Assembly (NCBI GenBank): GCA_002919265.1
Contig: PKEY01000018.1
Coordinates: forward strand, 1 to 55,108
Origin: Hyphomicrobiaceae bacterium
GTDB taxonomy: Bacteria; Pseudomonadota; Alphaproteobacteria; Rhizobiales; Hyphomicrobiaceae
Length of the DNA stretch: 55,108 nt
Reading direction: 5' to 3'
Made by a program: the position numbers and the translations under genes. The notes under the pieces are model-generated. The model worked only from the letters and a program-made list of their open reading frames with translations, searched no databases and was not told where the DNA came from. Within the stretch, counting starts at the first letter, position 1, and each line of letters opens with the position of its first letter. This document shows positions 20,143-31,295 of this stretch, one piece after another.

Positions 20143-20664
20143 ATGAGTTTCGGAGCTCTGGCCCGTTGGATTTCAGCCAGCCTTTTTTTCGGACTTGCGG
20201 CTGCTCTTGCGACCGCGGCTTCAGCGCAAACGCCGACACCGGAGCAATATCTGGCCCACGTGGGCGGTGAGGCCAAGCTCGTTCCGCCCGGACAGTTGGT
20301 AATCGATGGCTATAGGCTTTACTGCGGCAAGCGGCCGACCGTGCTCGATCCGAAACTCGACGATTACGGCGCAGCTTATCCGGGCTTTCTTATTCTCAAT
20401 CCGCGTTTGCTCGCGCGCGTTTCGACCCCGGTGAAACTCTGGATCCACGCGCACGAATGCGCTCACCAATTCCGCGGACCGGATGAGGAAACGGCTGATT
20501 GCTTTGCCGTCCAGCGGGGGCGCCGCGAGGGTTGGTTGACCCCCCAGGGGCTCGAAGAGGTCTGTGCTTTCATTACCCCTGCCAAGAGCACGAGCATGCA
20601 CCTGGCCGGCTCTCACCGTTGCCAGGCCATGCGCAGATGCTACGCAGAGCAAACGGTCCGCTGA
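20143..20664 (+). CDS. Exported protein with HExxH motif, function unknown
   Basis: A 173-residue protein of no family recognised here. A signal peptide (about residues 6-28, ending ASA-Q) predicts export. The mature part has WIHAHECAHQF with a zinc-type HECAH (104-108), then DEETADCFAVQRG, where an acidic residue could be a third ligand, and several cysteines (61, 106, 120, 141, 160, 166) that may form disulfides. The ATG at 20143 has a purine-rich stretch just before it and gives the signal peptide. It lies between the metallopeptidase gene and leuD. Confidence 0.72.
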   Translation: MSFGALARWISASLFFGLAAALATAASAQTPTPEQYLAHVGGEAKLVPPGQLVIDGYRLYCGKRPTVLDPKLDDYGAAYPGFLILNPRLLARVSTPVKLWIHAHECAHQFRGPDEETADCFAVQRGRREGWLTPQGLEEVCAFITPAKSTSMHLAGSHRCQAMRRCYAEQTVR

Positions 20665-20669
20665 GGCGC

Positions 20670-20698
20670 TTGACGGGCGCGCTATATGTCTAGTTTAT
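20670..20698 (+). promoter_or_regulatory. Candidate leuD promoter
   Basis: TTGACG at 20670-20675 matches a -35 element well; 17 bases on is GTTTAT (20693-20698), a weak -10. It is about 55 bases upstream of the leuD start codon. Confidence 0.4.
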
Positions 20699-20752
20699 GA
20701 ACAGGACTGGGCCATATAGCAGAACAGTCGTGCCCAAGGCTGAGGAAAACCA

Positions 20753-21358
20753 ATGCAGAAGTTCACGACTTTAACCGCCGTGGCTGCGCCGCTGCCGATG
20801 ATCAATATCGACACCGATATGATCATCCCCAAGCAGTTCCTGAAGACGATCAAGCGCACCGGGCTTGGTAAGTCGCTGTTTTACGACCTGCGCTATGACG
20901 AAAACGGGAACGAGAACCCGGATTTCGTTCTCAATAAACCCGCTTATCGCAACGCGCAGATTTTGGTGGTCGGAGACAACTTCGGCTGCGGCTCGAGCCG
21001 TGAGCACGCGCCGTGGGCGCTGCTGGACTTTGGCATCCGCTGCATCATCTCCACGAGCTTCGCGGACATCTTTTACAACAACTGCTTCAAGAACGGTATC
21101 CTGCCCATCAAGGTGACGCCCGAGGAGCTGGAGAAGCTGTTCGACGACGCAAGCCGCGGTTCCAACGCAACGCTGACCGTCGATCTCGAGGCGCAGGAGA
21201 TTCGCCGGCCTGATGGGGGCGTCATCAGGTTCGATATCGACCCCTTCCGGAAGCACTGCCTGCTCAACGGCCTCGATGACATCGGCCTGACGCTGCAAAA
21301 GGAGACCGCTATCCGGGCCTACGAGGAGAAGATGGCCGCCGCTCGGCCTTGGCTGTGA
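20753..21358 (+). CDS. leuD: 3-isopropylmalate dehydratase small subunit
   Basis: Small subunit of isopropylmalate isomerase, partner of LeuC. The 201-residue protein shows the family blocks [36 protein letters not shown] and [18 protein letters not shown]. The start has GAGGAA upstream. leuC lies 13.6 kb away on the opposite strand, so the two subunits of one heterodimer are made from different transcripts here. Confidence 0.97.
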   Translation: MQKFTTLTAVAAPLPMINIDTDMIIPKQFLKTIKRTGLGKSLFYDLRYDENGNENPDFVLNKPAYRNAQILVVGDNFGCGSSREHAPWALLDFGIRCIISTSFADIFYNNCFKNGILPIKVTPEELEKLFDDASRGSNATLTVDLEAQEIRRPDGGVIRFDIDPFRKHCLLNGLDDIGLTLQKETAIRAYEEKMAAARPWL

Positions 21359-21520
21359 GCCTTAGTGCTCCACATTGAAAGCGGCAAATAGCCCTTCCGA
21401 ACTCTCATTGACGATTTGTTGCCGATAAATGCCGGGTTTGAGCCCGGCATTTGTTTGAAGTCATTTGCCCTGCAACGTTCCTCCGTTACGCTCACTCAAA
21501 ACCTAGCGGAGGACCGCACC

Positions 21521-22849
21521 ATGCCTGATGGAAACGGATCGACAGCTCGCAACACCCCGCGCCGTAGCGTCGTCGTAGAAACTTTCACCAATAGCGTTCT
21601 TGACCCGAACGCGCCGATGCTGGGGCCCGTCGAAAACGGCGGGACTATTATTGCCAACACAGCGCCCGGCTGCTGGGGGCCGATGATTACGCCGCGCCTG
21701 CGCGGCGGGCATGAAGTGACACAGCCCGTCTATGTGGAGGGTGCTGAGCCCGGCGACGGCATTGCCATTCGCATTCGCGACATCACCGTGACTGCGATCG
21801 CGACGGCTTCCGGACATGACACTTCGCCTTCAGGCTATTGCCTCGGCGACCCATACGTCGCCGCGCGGTGCCCGACCTGCGATGAGGTTTGGCCGGAAAC
21901 CCATCTTGAAGGCATCGGCCAGAACGCCGTCATCTGCAACAAGTGCGGTAATCCGGTTAAGCCGTTCGAGATTGTGCACGGTTACACCGTCGTTTTCGAT
22001 GAAACGCGGCAAGTGGGCGTCACCGTACCGAAGGCGGCTGCCGAAGAGATCGCGCGTAATGCCCATCACTACGCCGCGCTGCCGGACAAGTCCGTGCAGC
22101 ACCCGATCCTTGTCTTCGCGCCAGCCGATATGCCGGCAGTGATGGTGCGGATGCGGCCGTTCCTCGGTCAGCTCGGAACGATGCCGTCTATCGCGATGCC
22201 CGACTCGCACAATGCCGGTGATTTCGGCGCATTCCTGGTCGGCGCGCCGCACGCCTACGGCATCACGGCCGAGCAGCTCGCAGAACACAAGACCGACGGG
22301 CACATGGACATCGACGCTGTCCGGCCTGGCGCCATCCTGGTCGCGCCCGTGAAGGTGAAAGGCGGCGGCGTGTACATGGGCGACATGCACGCTGGGCAGG
22401 GCGATGGCGAAATCGCCGGCCACACGATGGACGTTGCTGGTAGCGTCACCTTGCAGGTGGAGGTGGTGAAGAACTACCCCATCGACGGGCCGGTTCTCTT
22501 CCCCCTCGTCGAGGACCTGCCGCCCTTGGCGAAGCCTTTCACCGCGGAAGAGCGCGCACGAGCAGAGCGTCTCGCGAAATCCTGGGGCATGGAGACGCTC
22601 GAAGAGCTTGCGCCGATCTCAGTTATCGGCACGGCTGCCAACATGAACGCTGCCATCGAAAACGGACTGCAGCGAGCAGCGAAACTGCTTGGCATGAGCG
22701 TGCCTGAAGTGCGCAACCGCGCGACCATCAACGGCGCGATCGAAATTGGCCGCGCCCCGGGCGTCATTCAGGTGACCTTCCTCGCGCCCCTCAGCCGGCT
22801 TGATGCGGTGGGACTCGGCAAATTCGCCCGCGAGCAATACAACCTTTGA
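21521..22849 (+). CDS. Acetamidase/formamidase family protein
   Basis: A 442-residue FmdA/AmdA-family amidase that would release ammonia from formamide, acetamide or a related amide. Family blocks include GGHEVTQPVYVEGAEPGD, SIAMPDSHNAGDFG and KGGGVYMGDMHAGQGDGEIAGH. Residues 117-142 contain CPTC...CNKC, a four-cysteine zinc-ribbon-like insert. The start at 21521 has GGAGG 8 bases upstream; a longer frame is open but unsupported. It stands alone without amide transporters nearby, so the physiological substrate is unknown. Confidence 0.88.
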   Translation: MPDGNGSTARNTPRRSVVVETFTNSVLDPNAPMLGPVENGGTIIANTAPGCWGPMITPRLRGGHEVTQPVYVEGAEPGDGIAIRIRDITVTAIATASGHDTSPSGYCLGDPYVAARCPTCDEVWPETHLEGIGQNAVICNKCGNPVKPFEIVHGYTVVFDETRQVGVTVPKAAAEEIARNAHHYAALPDKSVQHPILVFAPADMPAVMVRMRPFLGQLGTMPSIAMPDSHNAGDFGAFLVGAPHAYGITAEQLAEHKTDGHMDIDAVRPGAILVAPVKVKGGGVYMGDMHAGQGDGEIAGHTMDVAGSVTLQVEVVKNYPIDGPVLFPLVEDLPPLAKPFTAEERARAERLAKSWGMETLEELAPISVIGTAANMNAAIENGLQRAAKLLGMSVPEVRNRATINGAIEIGRAPGVIQVTFLAPLSRLDAVGLGKFAREQYNL

Positions 22850-22856
22850 CCAAACG

Positions 22857-22886
22857 AAACCCCGCCGTGTCGTGCGGCGGGGTTTT
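22857..22886. terminator. Bidirectional intrinsic terminator
   Basis: CCCCGCCG (22860-22867) and CGGCGGGG (22875-22882) form a strong stem with TTTT on the plus side and AAA before the stem, so it works in both directions. It sits between the convergent amidase and M20 peptidase genes. Confidence 0.85.
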
Positions 22887-22907
22887 CATTCATTCTGACA
22901 GGAGGAA

Positions 22908-24083
22908 TTACGCCGGCGCCATTCTCATGATGGCCAGCGCCATGGCTTGTGCCCGCGGCACCAGCGAGTCGACTTCCAGATATTCCTCCGGCGTATGCGC
23001 GGCACCGCCGACCGGACCGACTGCGCAAATCGTCGGGCAGCCGACTGCAGCGGTGAAGCCTGAATCGGCGCAGCCGCCGGAGAACTCGCCTTCCACTGAG
23101 AGCCCCGCATCGCGGGCAGCGGCCTGATAGTGCGCGAACAATTTCTCCGATTCCGGCGTGGGATTGAGCGGCAGGAACTCCCCGAGAATTTCAAGCTTCG
23201 CCGTGGTCCCCGGCACGTAGCTCGTCGCCACGATCTCCTCGATGGCAGCAACCGCCCTGGTGCGCTCCGGCGGATCGATATAACGCAGGTCGATCTGCGC
23301 CTCGGCCGACGGCGCCACCATGTTCACGGCCTCACCGCCCTTCACGATGCCCACGTTGAGCGTCGTGCCTTTCGCGAGATCCGTCAGCTTATGGATAGCG
23401 ATGATCTTATGGGCGAGCTCTCCAATGGCACTGATGCCCTTCTCAAAGTTCCCGCCCGAATGCGCCGGCCGGCCCTCAATGGTCATGCGCATGAAAACGC
23501 CACCCTTTCGGCCGGTGACGACGTTCCCAGTGGGCCTTCCGGGTTCCGAGTTGAGAACGGCCCGCGCCTCCTTGGCCGCGCGCTCGATAATTGGTCGGCA
23601 CGCGGGTGAGCCAATCTCCTCGTCACTCGTGATGAGACCGATGACGGGCACAGGAGCGCCAAACCTCTTGAAAGCGGCCAGCACAAAGGCGTTCATGACG
23701 AGACCCGCCTTCATGTCGGAAACGCCGGGGCCGTAGGCGCGGCCATTTTCAATCCGGAAAGGACGGCGCTCAGCTTCGCCCTTCGAGAAAACCGTATCGC
23801 GATGGCCGAGGAGCAAGACCGGCTTTTCGTTGGTCAGCCGATCATCGAGTCGGATGTGAATGGCGTCCCCAAACCGTTCGTTGGGTTCACGCTGGGTAAT
23901 CAGCCCGTGCTCTGCAAAGAAGCGCTCAAAGCGCTCTCCCACCGCATCGACGCCCGCCTTGTCGTAGCTACCGGAATCGATGTTCACCACGTCGCGCAAC
24001 AGCGCGATCATGGCGTCCTTCTGATTGGCCAGCCATTCAGTGATTTGCGCTTCTTGTTGGGAGAGTGCCATTGGGTGCCCCAT
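22908..24083 (-). CDS. M20 family metallopeptidase (ArgE/DapE/CPG2-like)
   Basis: A 391-residue di-zinc exopeptidase or deacylase. Ligand and catalytic motifs are visible: LLGHRDTVF (His94, Asp96), PGVSDMKAG (Asp123), SDEEIGSP (catalytic Glu155, Glu156) and GGAAHTPEEYL near the end, with a dimerisation/lid insert between. The sequence is closer to carboxypeptidase G2-like members than to ArgE or DapE proper. The substrate is undetermined. The ATG at 24083 was chosen; the ATG at 24071 is equally possible. Confidence 0.85.
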   Translation of the reverse strand: MGHPMALSQQEAQITEWLANQKDAMIALLRDVVNIDSGSYDKAGVDAVGERFERFFAEHGLITQREPNERFGDAIHIRLDDRLTNEKPVLLLGHRDTVFSKGEAERRPFRIENGRAYGPGVSDMKAGLVMNAFVLAAFKRFGAPVPVIGLITSDEEIGSPACRPIIERAAKEARAVLNSEPGRPTGNVVTGRKGGVFMRMTIEGRPAHSGGNFEKGISAIGELAHKIIAIHKLTDLAKGTTLNVGIVKGGEAVNMVAPSAEAQIDLRYIDPPERTRAVAAIEEIVATSYVPGTTAKLEILGEFLPLNPTPESEKLFAHYQAAARDAGLSVEGEFSGGCADSGFTAAVGCPTICAVGPVGGAAHTPEEYLEVDSLVPRAQAMALAIMRMAPA

Positions 24084-24226
24084 CACTTGTCGTTTTCCGG
24101 GGCATTCTAGAACAAACCTGGGCCAACAGGCGATGGGCAGCTTGCCCGGCACGTGGCGACAATGCGACCCGCGGTTTTGGTCGAAGACCGAGGCGTTTCA
24201 GTTGCTCTCAATTTTCGGAGGATATT

Positions 24227-24260
24227 GGCGTAACGCGGCGAGAAAACCCGGCGTTACGCC
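24227..24260. repeat. 10-bp stem-loop overlapping the dnaJ stop codon
   Basis: GGCGTAACGC (24227-24236) and GCGTTACGCC (24251-24260) are perfect complements with a 14-base loop. The right arm includes the dnaJ stop codon. No T-run follows on the minus strand. It probably protects the 3' end of the dnaK-dnaJ message or helps end it. Confidence 0.6.
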
Positions 24261-25384
24261 CCGCGTCCCTCAAAGAATTCTTTTACCCGGCTGAAGAAGC
24301 CAGCACTCTCCGGGCTCGTATCCTTGTGGCTTTCTCGCTCGAACTCCTCGAGTAGCTCGCGCTGACGCCGGGTGAGGTTCTTGGGCGTCTCGACCCGCAC
24401 CTGGATGTACATGTCGCCGTAGGACTTCGAGCGCAGCACAGGCATGCCCTTGCCTTTCAGGCGGAACTGCTTGCCCGTTTCTGTCCCCTCCGGGATCTTC
24501 ACCCGCGTCACGCTGCCGTCAACGGTCGGCACCTCGATCTGGCCACCCAGCGCGGCCGTGCACATCGAAATCGGCACAACGCAGAAAATGTCGGCACCAT
24601 CCCGCTGGAAGAACTCATGCGGCTTGATCGAAAGGAAAATGTAAAGGTCGCCAGGCGGGCCGCCGCGCAAACCCGCTTCGCCCTCGCCGGCGAGGCGAAT
24701 GCGTGTGCCGTCCTCGACACCCGGAGGGATGTTCACAGACAGGGTGCGTTCCCGCATAACCCTGCCTGCACCCGAACACTCGGGGCACGGATCGTCGATG
24801 ACTTCACCACGCCCCTGACAGTTCGGGCAGGTGCGCTCGATCGTGAAGAAACCTTGAGACGCCCGAACCCTCCCGTAGCCCCCACAGGTCGGGCAGGTCG
24901 AAGGTTTAGTGCCGGGCCGCGCTCCGGTGCCGGAGCATTTCGTGCAGGACACGCTCGACGGCACACGGATTTCCGCCGTCTTGCCCGTATAGGCATCCTG
25001 AAGCGTGATCTCGAGGTTGTATCGGATATCCGCGCCGCGCTCGCGACCCGTCCGATGCCGCCGACGACCGCCCATGAACTCGCCGAACAGGTCGTCGAAA
25101 ATGTCCGACATCGAGGCTGCAAAATCCGGTCCAAAACCTCCCGCCGTCCGGCCAGTTCCATCGAAGGCCGCATGGCCGAACTGGTCGTAGGCCGCGCGTT
25201 TCTGCGGATCCTTTAGTGTTTCATAAGCCTCGGCAATTTCCTTGAAGCGCCGCTCGGCGTCCTTGTCCCCCGGGTGGAAGTCGGGATGGCATTCCTTGGC
25301 CAATCGCCGGAAGGCAGCCTTCAGCTCCTGCTCTGTCGCGTTTCTGGATACGCCGAGGACTTCGTAGTAGTCCCGCTTTGCCAT
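24254..25384 (-). CDS. dnaJ: Chaperone DnaJ
   Basis: Co-chaperone that stimulates DnaK ATPase and delivers substrates. The 376-residue type I J-protein has the J-domain with HPD (33-35), a Gly/Phe-rich segment, four CxxCxGxG-type zinc repeats ([32 protein letters not shown]) and the C-terminal substrate-binding domains. It follows dnaK by 156 bases on the same strand, with a stem-loop between them. Confidence 0.98.
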   Translation of the reverse strand: MAKRDYYEVLGVSRNATEQELKAAFRRLAKECHPDFHPGDKDAERRFKEIAEAYETLKDPQKRAAYDQFGHAAFDGTGRTAGGFGPDFAASMSDIFDDLFGEFMGGRRRHRTGRERGADIRYNLEITLQDAYTGKTAEIRVPSSVSCTKCSGTGARPGTKPSTCPTCGGYGRVRASQGFFTIERTCPNCQGRGEVIDDPCPECSGAGRVMRERTLSVNIPPGVEDGTRIRLAGEGEAGLRGGPPGDLYIFLSIKPHEFFQRDGADIFCVVPISMCTAALGGQIEVPTVDGSVTRVKIPEGTETGKQFRLKGKGMPVLRSKSYGDMYIQVRVETPKNLTRRQRELLEEFERESHKDTSPESAGFFSRVKEFFEGRGA

Positions 25385-25412
25385 TACGGACGCCCGCTTT
25401 CGGTGCCGTCTG

Positions 25413-25435
25413 CGGGGTGGCGCTTTTCCACCCCG
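25413..25435. repeat. Stem-loop in the dnaK-dnaJ gap
   Basis: CGGGGTGG (25413-25420) and CCACCCCG (25428-25435) form a perfect 8-bp stem with a 7-base loop. No T-run follows on the minus strand. It may tune dnaJ expression relative to dnaK by partial termination or processing. Confidence 0.55.
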
Positions 25436-25540
25436 TCCTGACGGACTAGACCCCCGCCGACAGACATCCCCGGAAGCAGAACGCTACCGTGGCTCGCTAC
25501 GACGGGGGCCTAGCATGTTGTTGCCCCTTCCCCGGCCAGA

Positions 25541-27472
<1,932 letters not shown>

Positions 27473-27595
27473 GTCGGCCTGTTCCTCTCTCTTTTACGGC
27501 TGACCGCCCGGGCCCGGTTCACGGCGCCCGGCAATGCCCCTTCCCGAGTGGGTCGTGAGACGGTCCCCTAGAGCTCTCTACAATAGGTCAGCGGG

Positions 27596-27624
27596 TATAT
27601 AAGCGGGGGTCTTTGGGGCTGCAA
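27596..27624 (-). promoter_or_regulatory. Candidate dnaK promoter
   Basis: On the minus strand TTGCAG (27619-27624), 17 bases, then TATATA (27596-27601) preceded by CGCT. The -10 side (CTTATATA) fits alphaproteobacterial heat-shock sigma32 promoters as well as housekeeping ones. The -35 is a partial match to either, so sigma factor assignment is open. Confidence 0.5.
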
Positions 27625-27748
27625 CGGCACCGCATGAGCCGTACGTTACAAAAATGGCAATTCAGACCTTCATAAACTACAAGTCAGCGAAAGCCGTTGC
27701 TTTTGCGCCTCTTCCCCAGGATTTTGGCACCTTTCCGCGGCTTCGACC

Positions 27749-28363
27749 ATGACTTTGGCCGGCTTCCAGCACTTGCCTGGATACTTCGACGCGATTGCCC
27801 AAAACGAATTGATGCGTGAGGTCGAGCGCATCCTGGAGCGTGCGCCATTCTACCGCCCCACGATGCCCCGCAGCGGGAAGCCTCTCTCCGTTGAAATGGC
27901 CAACGCGGGCTCGCTCGGCTGGGTGACGGACAAGGACGGCGGGTACAGATACCAGGCCACCCATCCCGTGACCGGCGAACCTTGGCCGCCGATCCCGGAA
28001 TCATTGCTCAGGCTTTGGGCGGAATTGTCCAGCTATCCGCTCCCGCCCGAAGCATGCCTGATCAACCTCTATCGGGCCGGATCCAAGCTCGGCAGCCACG
28101 TCGACGCGGACGAACAGGAAACCCGCGCACCCGTCATCTCGGTGTCGCTCGGCGATGATGCCGCCTTTCACATCGGCGGATTGAAGCGCTCCGATCCGAA
28201 AACGCGGCTCCTGCTTCGGTCAGGAGATGTCGTTGTTCTGGGTGGCGAGGCGCGCCTCGCCTATCACGGCATTGATCGGATCTACTCAGGAACCTCTCAG
28301 CTCGTCCCGGGTGGAGGGCGAATCAATCTCACCCTCCGCCGCGTCACGCGTGCTGATTTCTGA
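27749..28363 (+). CDS. alkB: DNA oxidative demethylase AlkB
   Basis: Fe(II)/2-oxoglutarate dioxygenase that removes 1-methyladenine and 3-methylcytosine from DNA. The 204-residue protein has the iron ligands His117, Asp119 (SHVDADE) and His173 (AYHGIDR), and the 2-oxoglutarate arginines Arg191 and Arg197 (GRINLTLRR). It is transcribed divergently from dnaK and ends 32 bases from the convergent grpE, so it is wedged between two chaperone pairs rather than joined to ada or alkA. Confidence 0.94.
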   Translation: MTLAGFQHLPGYFDAIAQNELMREVERILERAPFYRPTMPRSGKPLSVEMANAGSLGWVTDKDGGYRYQATHPVTGEPWPPIPESLLRLWAELSSYPLPPEACLINLYRAGSKLGSHVDADEQETRAPVISVSLGDDAAFHIGGLKRSDPKTRLLLRSGDVVVLGGEARLAYHGIDRIYSGTSQLVPGGGRINLTLRRVTRADF

Positions 28364-28395
28364 TGGATTCGAGATTCTGACGAGAACTCGTCGCC

Positions 28396-29214
28396 TCAGG
28401 CTGTACCGTTGTTCGGTTCTGCTGAATCGTTCCCGTTCGTTGCCTGCGACTTCTGCTGTTCCGGCGGTTGCTCCGCAGCAGGCTCGGCCTGTTGTTCAGC
28501 CGGCTTGCCAGCAGGTGTCGCCTTCGGTCCGCCTTTGGCAACAACGACCATCGCCGGCCGGATCACACGATCTTCGATCATGTACCCCGGCTGGAACACC
28601 TGCACGATCGTGCCGTTCGGAACCTCGGGATTTTGCTGCTCCATCACGGCATCGTGGAAGTGAGGATTGAACGGCTGGCCGAGCGGGTCGATCCGCTTCA
28701 CGCCATGCCGCTCCAGCACGTTGAGGAACTCGCGTTCCATCATCGAGACGCCTTCGACAAGCGCCTTCAGCGTCGAATCCTGCTCGATCGCATGCTGCGG
28801 CACCGCCGAAAGGGCGCGCTGGAAGTTATCGGACAGGACTGCAACGTCGCCCGCAAACTTGGTGATGGCGTACTTCGTGATGTCCGCCTTTTCACGCTCG
28901 GCACGCTTGCGAATGTTATCCATTTCCGCGTGCGCTCTGAGCAGCCGGTCGGTCAGATCGGCAATCTGAGCCTCTAGCTCTGCAATTCTCGCCTCGAAAT
29001 TTGGCGTCTCAGGTTGAGGCTGGCCTGCACCTTCCGGCGCTGCCGAGGGCTGCTCGGCGCTGGCAGTCGCTGTCTCCTCGCCCGCTTGAGGAGGACTCCC
29101 CGAAGCGTCAGCCTGCGGCTGTTTGTCCTCCGGCATACCGCCGTCCGGAGCGCTGTTCTGAGCTGGCGTTTCAGGAGAAGTCGGTTGTTCTTCTGGATTC
29201 GGATTCGCGCTCAT
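28396..29214 (-). CDS. grpE: Nucleotide exchange factor GrpE
   Basis: Releases ADP from DnaK. The 272-residue product is longer than usual (about 200). The core (about 75-230) has the long coiled-coil helix with LRAHAEMDNIRKRAEREK and the beta-domain PFNPHFHDAVME and VFQPGYMIEDRVIRPAMVVVAKG. Long low-complexity tails flank it: a Pro/Glu/Ala-rich N-terminus of about 70 residues and a Gln/Glu/Pro/Asn-rich C-terminus of about 40 residues, probably disordered. It follows hrcA by 100 bases on the same strand. Confidence 0.96.
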   Translation of the reverse strand: MSANPNPEEQPTSPETPAQNSAPDGGMPEDKQPQADASGSPPQAGEETATASAEQPSAAPEGAGQPQPETPNFEARIAELEAQIADLTDRLLRAHAEMDNIRKRAEREKADITKYAITKFAGDVAVLSDNFQRALSAVPQHAIEQDSTLKALVEGVSMMEREFLNVLERHGVKRIDPLGQPFNPHFHDAVMEQQNPEVPNGTIVQVFQPGYMIEDRVIRPAMVVVAKGGPKATPAGKPAEQQAEPAAEQPPEQQKSQATNGNDSAEPNNGTA

Positions 29215-29314
29215 GAGTCCCCAAACGGCAATGATTGCAGCAGTATGCAGGCACCGAGACGAGGTGCCTGCGTCTCGAACGTTCGCCGGTATGATGGGTT
29301 CGGTCAGTGAAAAA

Positions 29315-30373
29315 TCAAGTGAGCAGCCGCCCGACCAACTTGGCAGTGTAGTCCACCATCGGGATGATGCGCGCGTAATTCAGGCGCGTCGGACCGATGA
29401 CACCAAGTACGCCCACAATCTTGCGGTGCTTGTCCTGGAACGGCGCCACGATCAGCGATGACCCTGAAAGCGAGAACAGCTTATTCTCCGAGCCGATGAA
29501 GATGCGCACTCCGTCGGCTTTCTCGGCAAGGCCGAGCAGCTGAATGAGGTCGCGCTTGGTCTCGAGGTCGTGGAAGAGCTGGCGGATTCGCTCAAGCTCC
29601 TCGATGGCCGTGAGGTCCTTCAGCAGATTCGACTGCCCACGCACAATAAGGCTTTGCCGATCACCGAGGTTGCCAGACCACTCGGCCAGCCCAGCCTGAA
29701 TGACCTTCTGAGTCAGCGCATCGAGCTCGGCCCGAGCTGTGGCGATCTGCTGCTCGATGCGTTCCCGCGCCTCATCGATGGACAGTCCACGAACATGCGC
29801 ATTGAGATAATTGCTCGCTTCCGTCAGAGCCGATGGCGGGAGGCCGGCCGGCAGATCGATAATCCGGTTCTCGACCGTCTGATCCTCACCCACCAGGACA
29901 ACCAGCGCACGCCCAGGCTCCAGCGGCACGAATTCGATGTGCTTCAGCCGGCTCACCTGCTTTTCGGCCAGCACGACGCCAGCGCAATGGGAAAGCCCGG
30001 AGATCATCTCGCTGGCTTCGGCGAGCAGCTGCTCAATAGATTTTCCACGCTGGACGGAGATGTGCGACTGGATCTGCCTGCGCTCCTCCTCGCTCAGATC
30101 GCCGACTTCGAGCAACCCGTCCACGAAGAGGCGAAGGCCCATGTGCGTAGGCACGCGCCCTGCTGAGGTGTGGGGCGAATAGATGAGCCCGAGCTGCTCG
30201 AGATCCGACATCACGTTGCGCACCGACGCGGGCGACAACGTCATCGGCAGATTGCGCGAGACGTTCCGCGAACCGACGGGCTCGCCGGTCTCGAGATAGG
30301 TCTCTACGATCTGACGAAAGATCGCGCGTGAACGTTCGTTGAGCTGCTTCAGCTCGGTAATCGTCCCTGACAT
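29315..30373 (-). CDS. hrcA: Heat-inducible transcription repressor HrcA
   Basis: Repressor of class I heat-shock genes that binds CIRCE operators and is kept active by GroEL. The 352-residue protein has an N-terminal winged helix ([26 protein letters not shown]...[16 protein letters not shown]), the HTSAGRVPT motif and the C-terminal [21 protein letters not shown] block. The ATG at 30373 is preferred to a GTG 15 codons upstream. No CIRCE element is visible in the window, so its targets (probably groESL) are elsewhere. Divergent from rph. Confidence 0.96.
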   Translation of the reverse strand: MSGTITELKQLNERSRAIFRQIVETYLETGEPVGSRNVSRNLPMTLSPASVRNVMSDLEQLGLIYSPHTSAGRVPTHMGLRLFVDGLLEVGDLSEEERRQIQSHISVQRGKSIEQLLAEASEMISGLSHCAGVVLAEKQVSRLKHIEFVPLEPGRALVVLVGEDQTVENRIIDLPAGLPPSALTEASNYLNAHVRGLSIDEARERIEQQIATARAELDALTQKVIQAGLAEWSGNLGDRQSLIVRGQSNLLKDLTAIEELERIRQLFHDLETKRDLIQLLGLAEKADGVRIFIGSENKLFSLSGSSLIVAPFQDKHRKIVGVLGVIGPTRLNYARIIPMVDYTAKLVGRLLT

Positions 30374-30553
30374 GGTTTCGTTGAGGTGTCGCAAGCTCGC
30401 ACCAACAACAATGTGCACGAATCTAGGGTCAGCCGTACCGGCCCGTCAAATCGTGCGCGAATTGGTGTTGAACGGCAGCGACTGCTCGCCTAGTTTGCCG
30501 CGCACCAGACCTGCCGGTGGCTGGCTTTGTCGTGCAACCAGACAAATATCGAT

Positions 30554-31267
30554 ATGCGACCTTCAAAACGCAATCCTGACGAGCTTCGTCGCGTCTCCTT
30601 CGAGCGTGGCGTGTCCATCCATGCGGAGGGCTCCTGCCTCATCAAGTTTGGGCACACACATGTCCTGTGCACGGCGAGCCTTGAGGAGCGTGTGCCCCAG
30701 TGGCTGAAGAACCAAGGCCGGGGCTGGGTGACGGCCGAGTATGGCATGCTGCCGCGCTCCACCGGCGAACGGACCCGGCGCGAGAGCACGGTGGGATATC
30801 AGTCCGGCCGCACGCAGGAAATTCAGCGGCTGATCGGCCGCGCGCTGCGTTCTGTGGTCGACCTCACAAAGCTCGGTGAGCGGCAAATCACGATCGACTG
30901 CGACGTGCTCCAGGCTGACGGGGGCACGCGGACTGCGGCTATCACCGGAGCCTGGGTTGCGCTCCATGATTGCATTCAGTGGATGCGCGCCCGCGACATG
31001 GTGCCGGACGGCGTGCTGAAGGACCAGGTGGCCGCCGTGTCCGCGGGCCTTTATCAAGGCACGCCTGTGCTGGACCTGGATTACGCGGAAGATTCGGAAG
31101 CGGACGCAGACGCGAACTTCGTGATGACCGGCTCGGGCGGCATCGTGGAAATTCAGGGCACCGCCGAAAAGGAGCCGTTCAGCCAGGAACAGTTCGAACA
31201 GCTGATGGCGCTGGCGCGCAAGGGGATCAAGGAACTTCTGTCGCTTCAGCAGTTGACGGTCGCATGA
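30554..31267 (+). CDS. rph: Ribonuclease PH
   Basis: Phosphate-dependent 3'-5' exoribonuclease that trims tRNA 3' ends. The 237-residue product starts [12 protein letters not shown] and contains [38 protein letters not shown] and [16 protein letters not shown]. The ATG at 30554 was preferred to an upstream TTG. It heads a plus-strand run rph - VOC - rdgB - hemW. The rph-hrcA divergent arrangement is common in alphaproteobacteria. Confidence 0.97.
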   Translation: MRPSKRNPDELRRVSFERGVSIHAEGSCLIKFGHTHVLCTASLEERVPQWLKNQGRGWVTAEYGMLPRSTGERTRRESTVGYQSGRTQEIQRLIGRALRSVVDLTKLGERQITIDCDVLQADGGTRTAAITGAWVALHDCIQWMRARDMVPDGVLKDQVAAVSAGLYQGTPVLDLDYAEDSEADADANFVMTGSGGIVEIQGTAEKEPFSQEQFEQLMALARKGIKELLSLQQLTVA

Positions 31268-31295
31268 GCCCTCGCGTTCCGCAGGGGAGGTGCGA

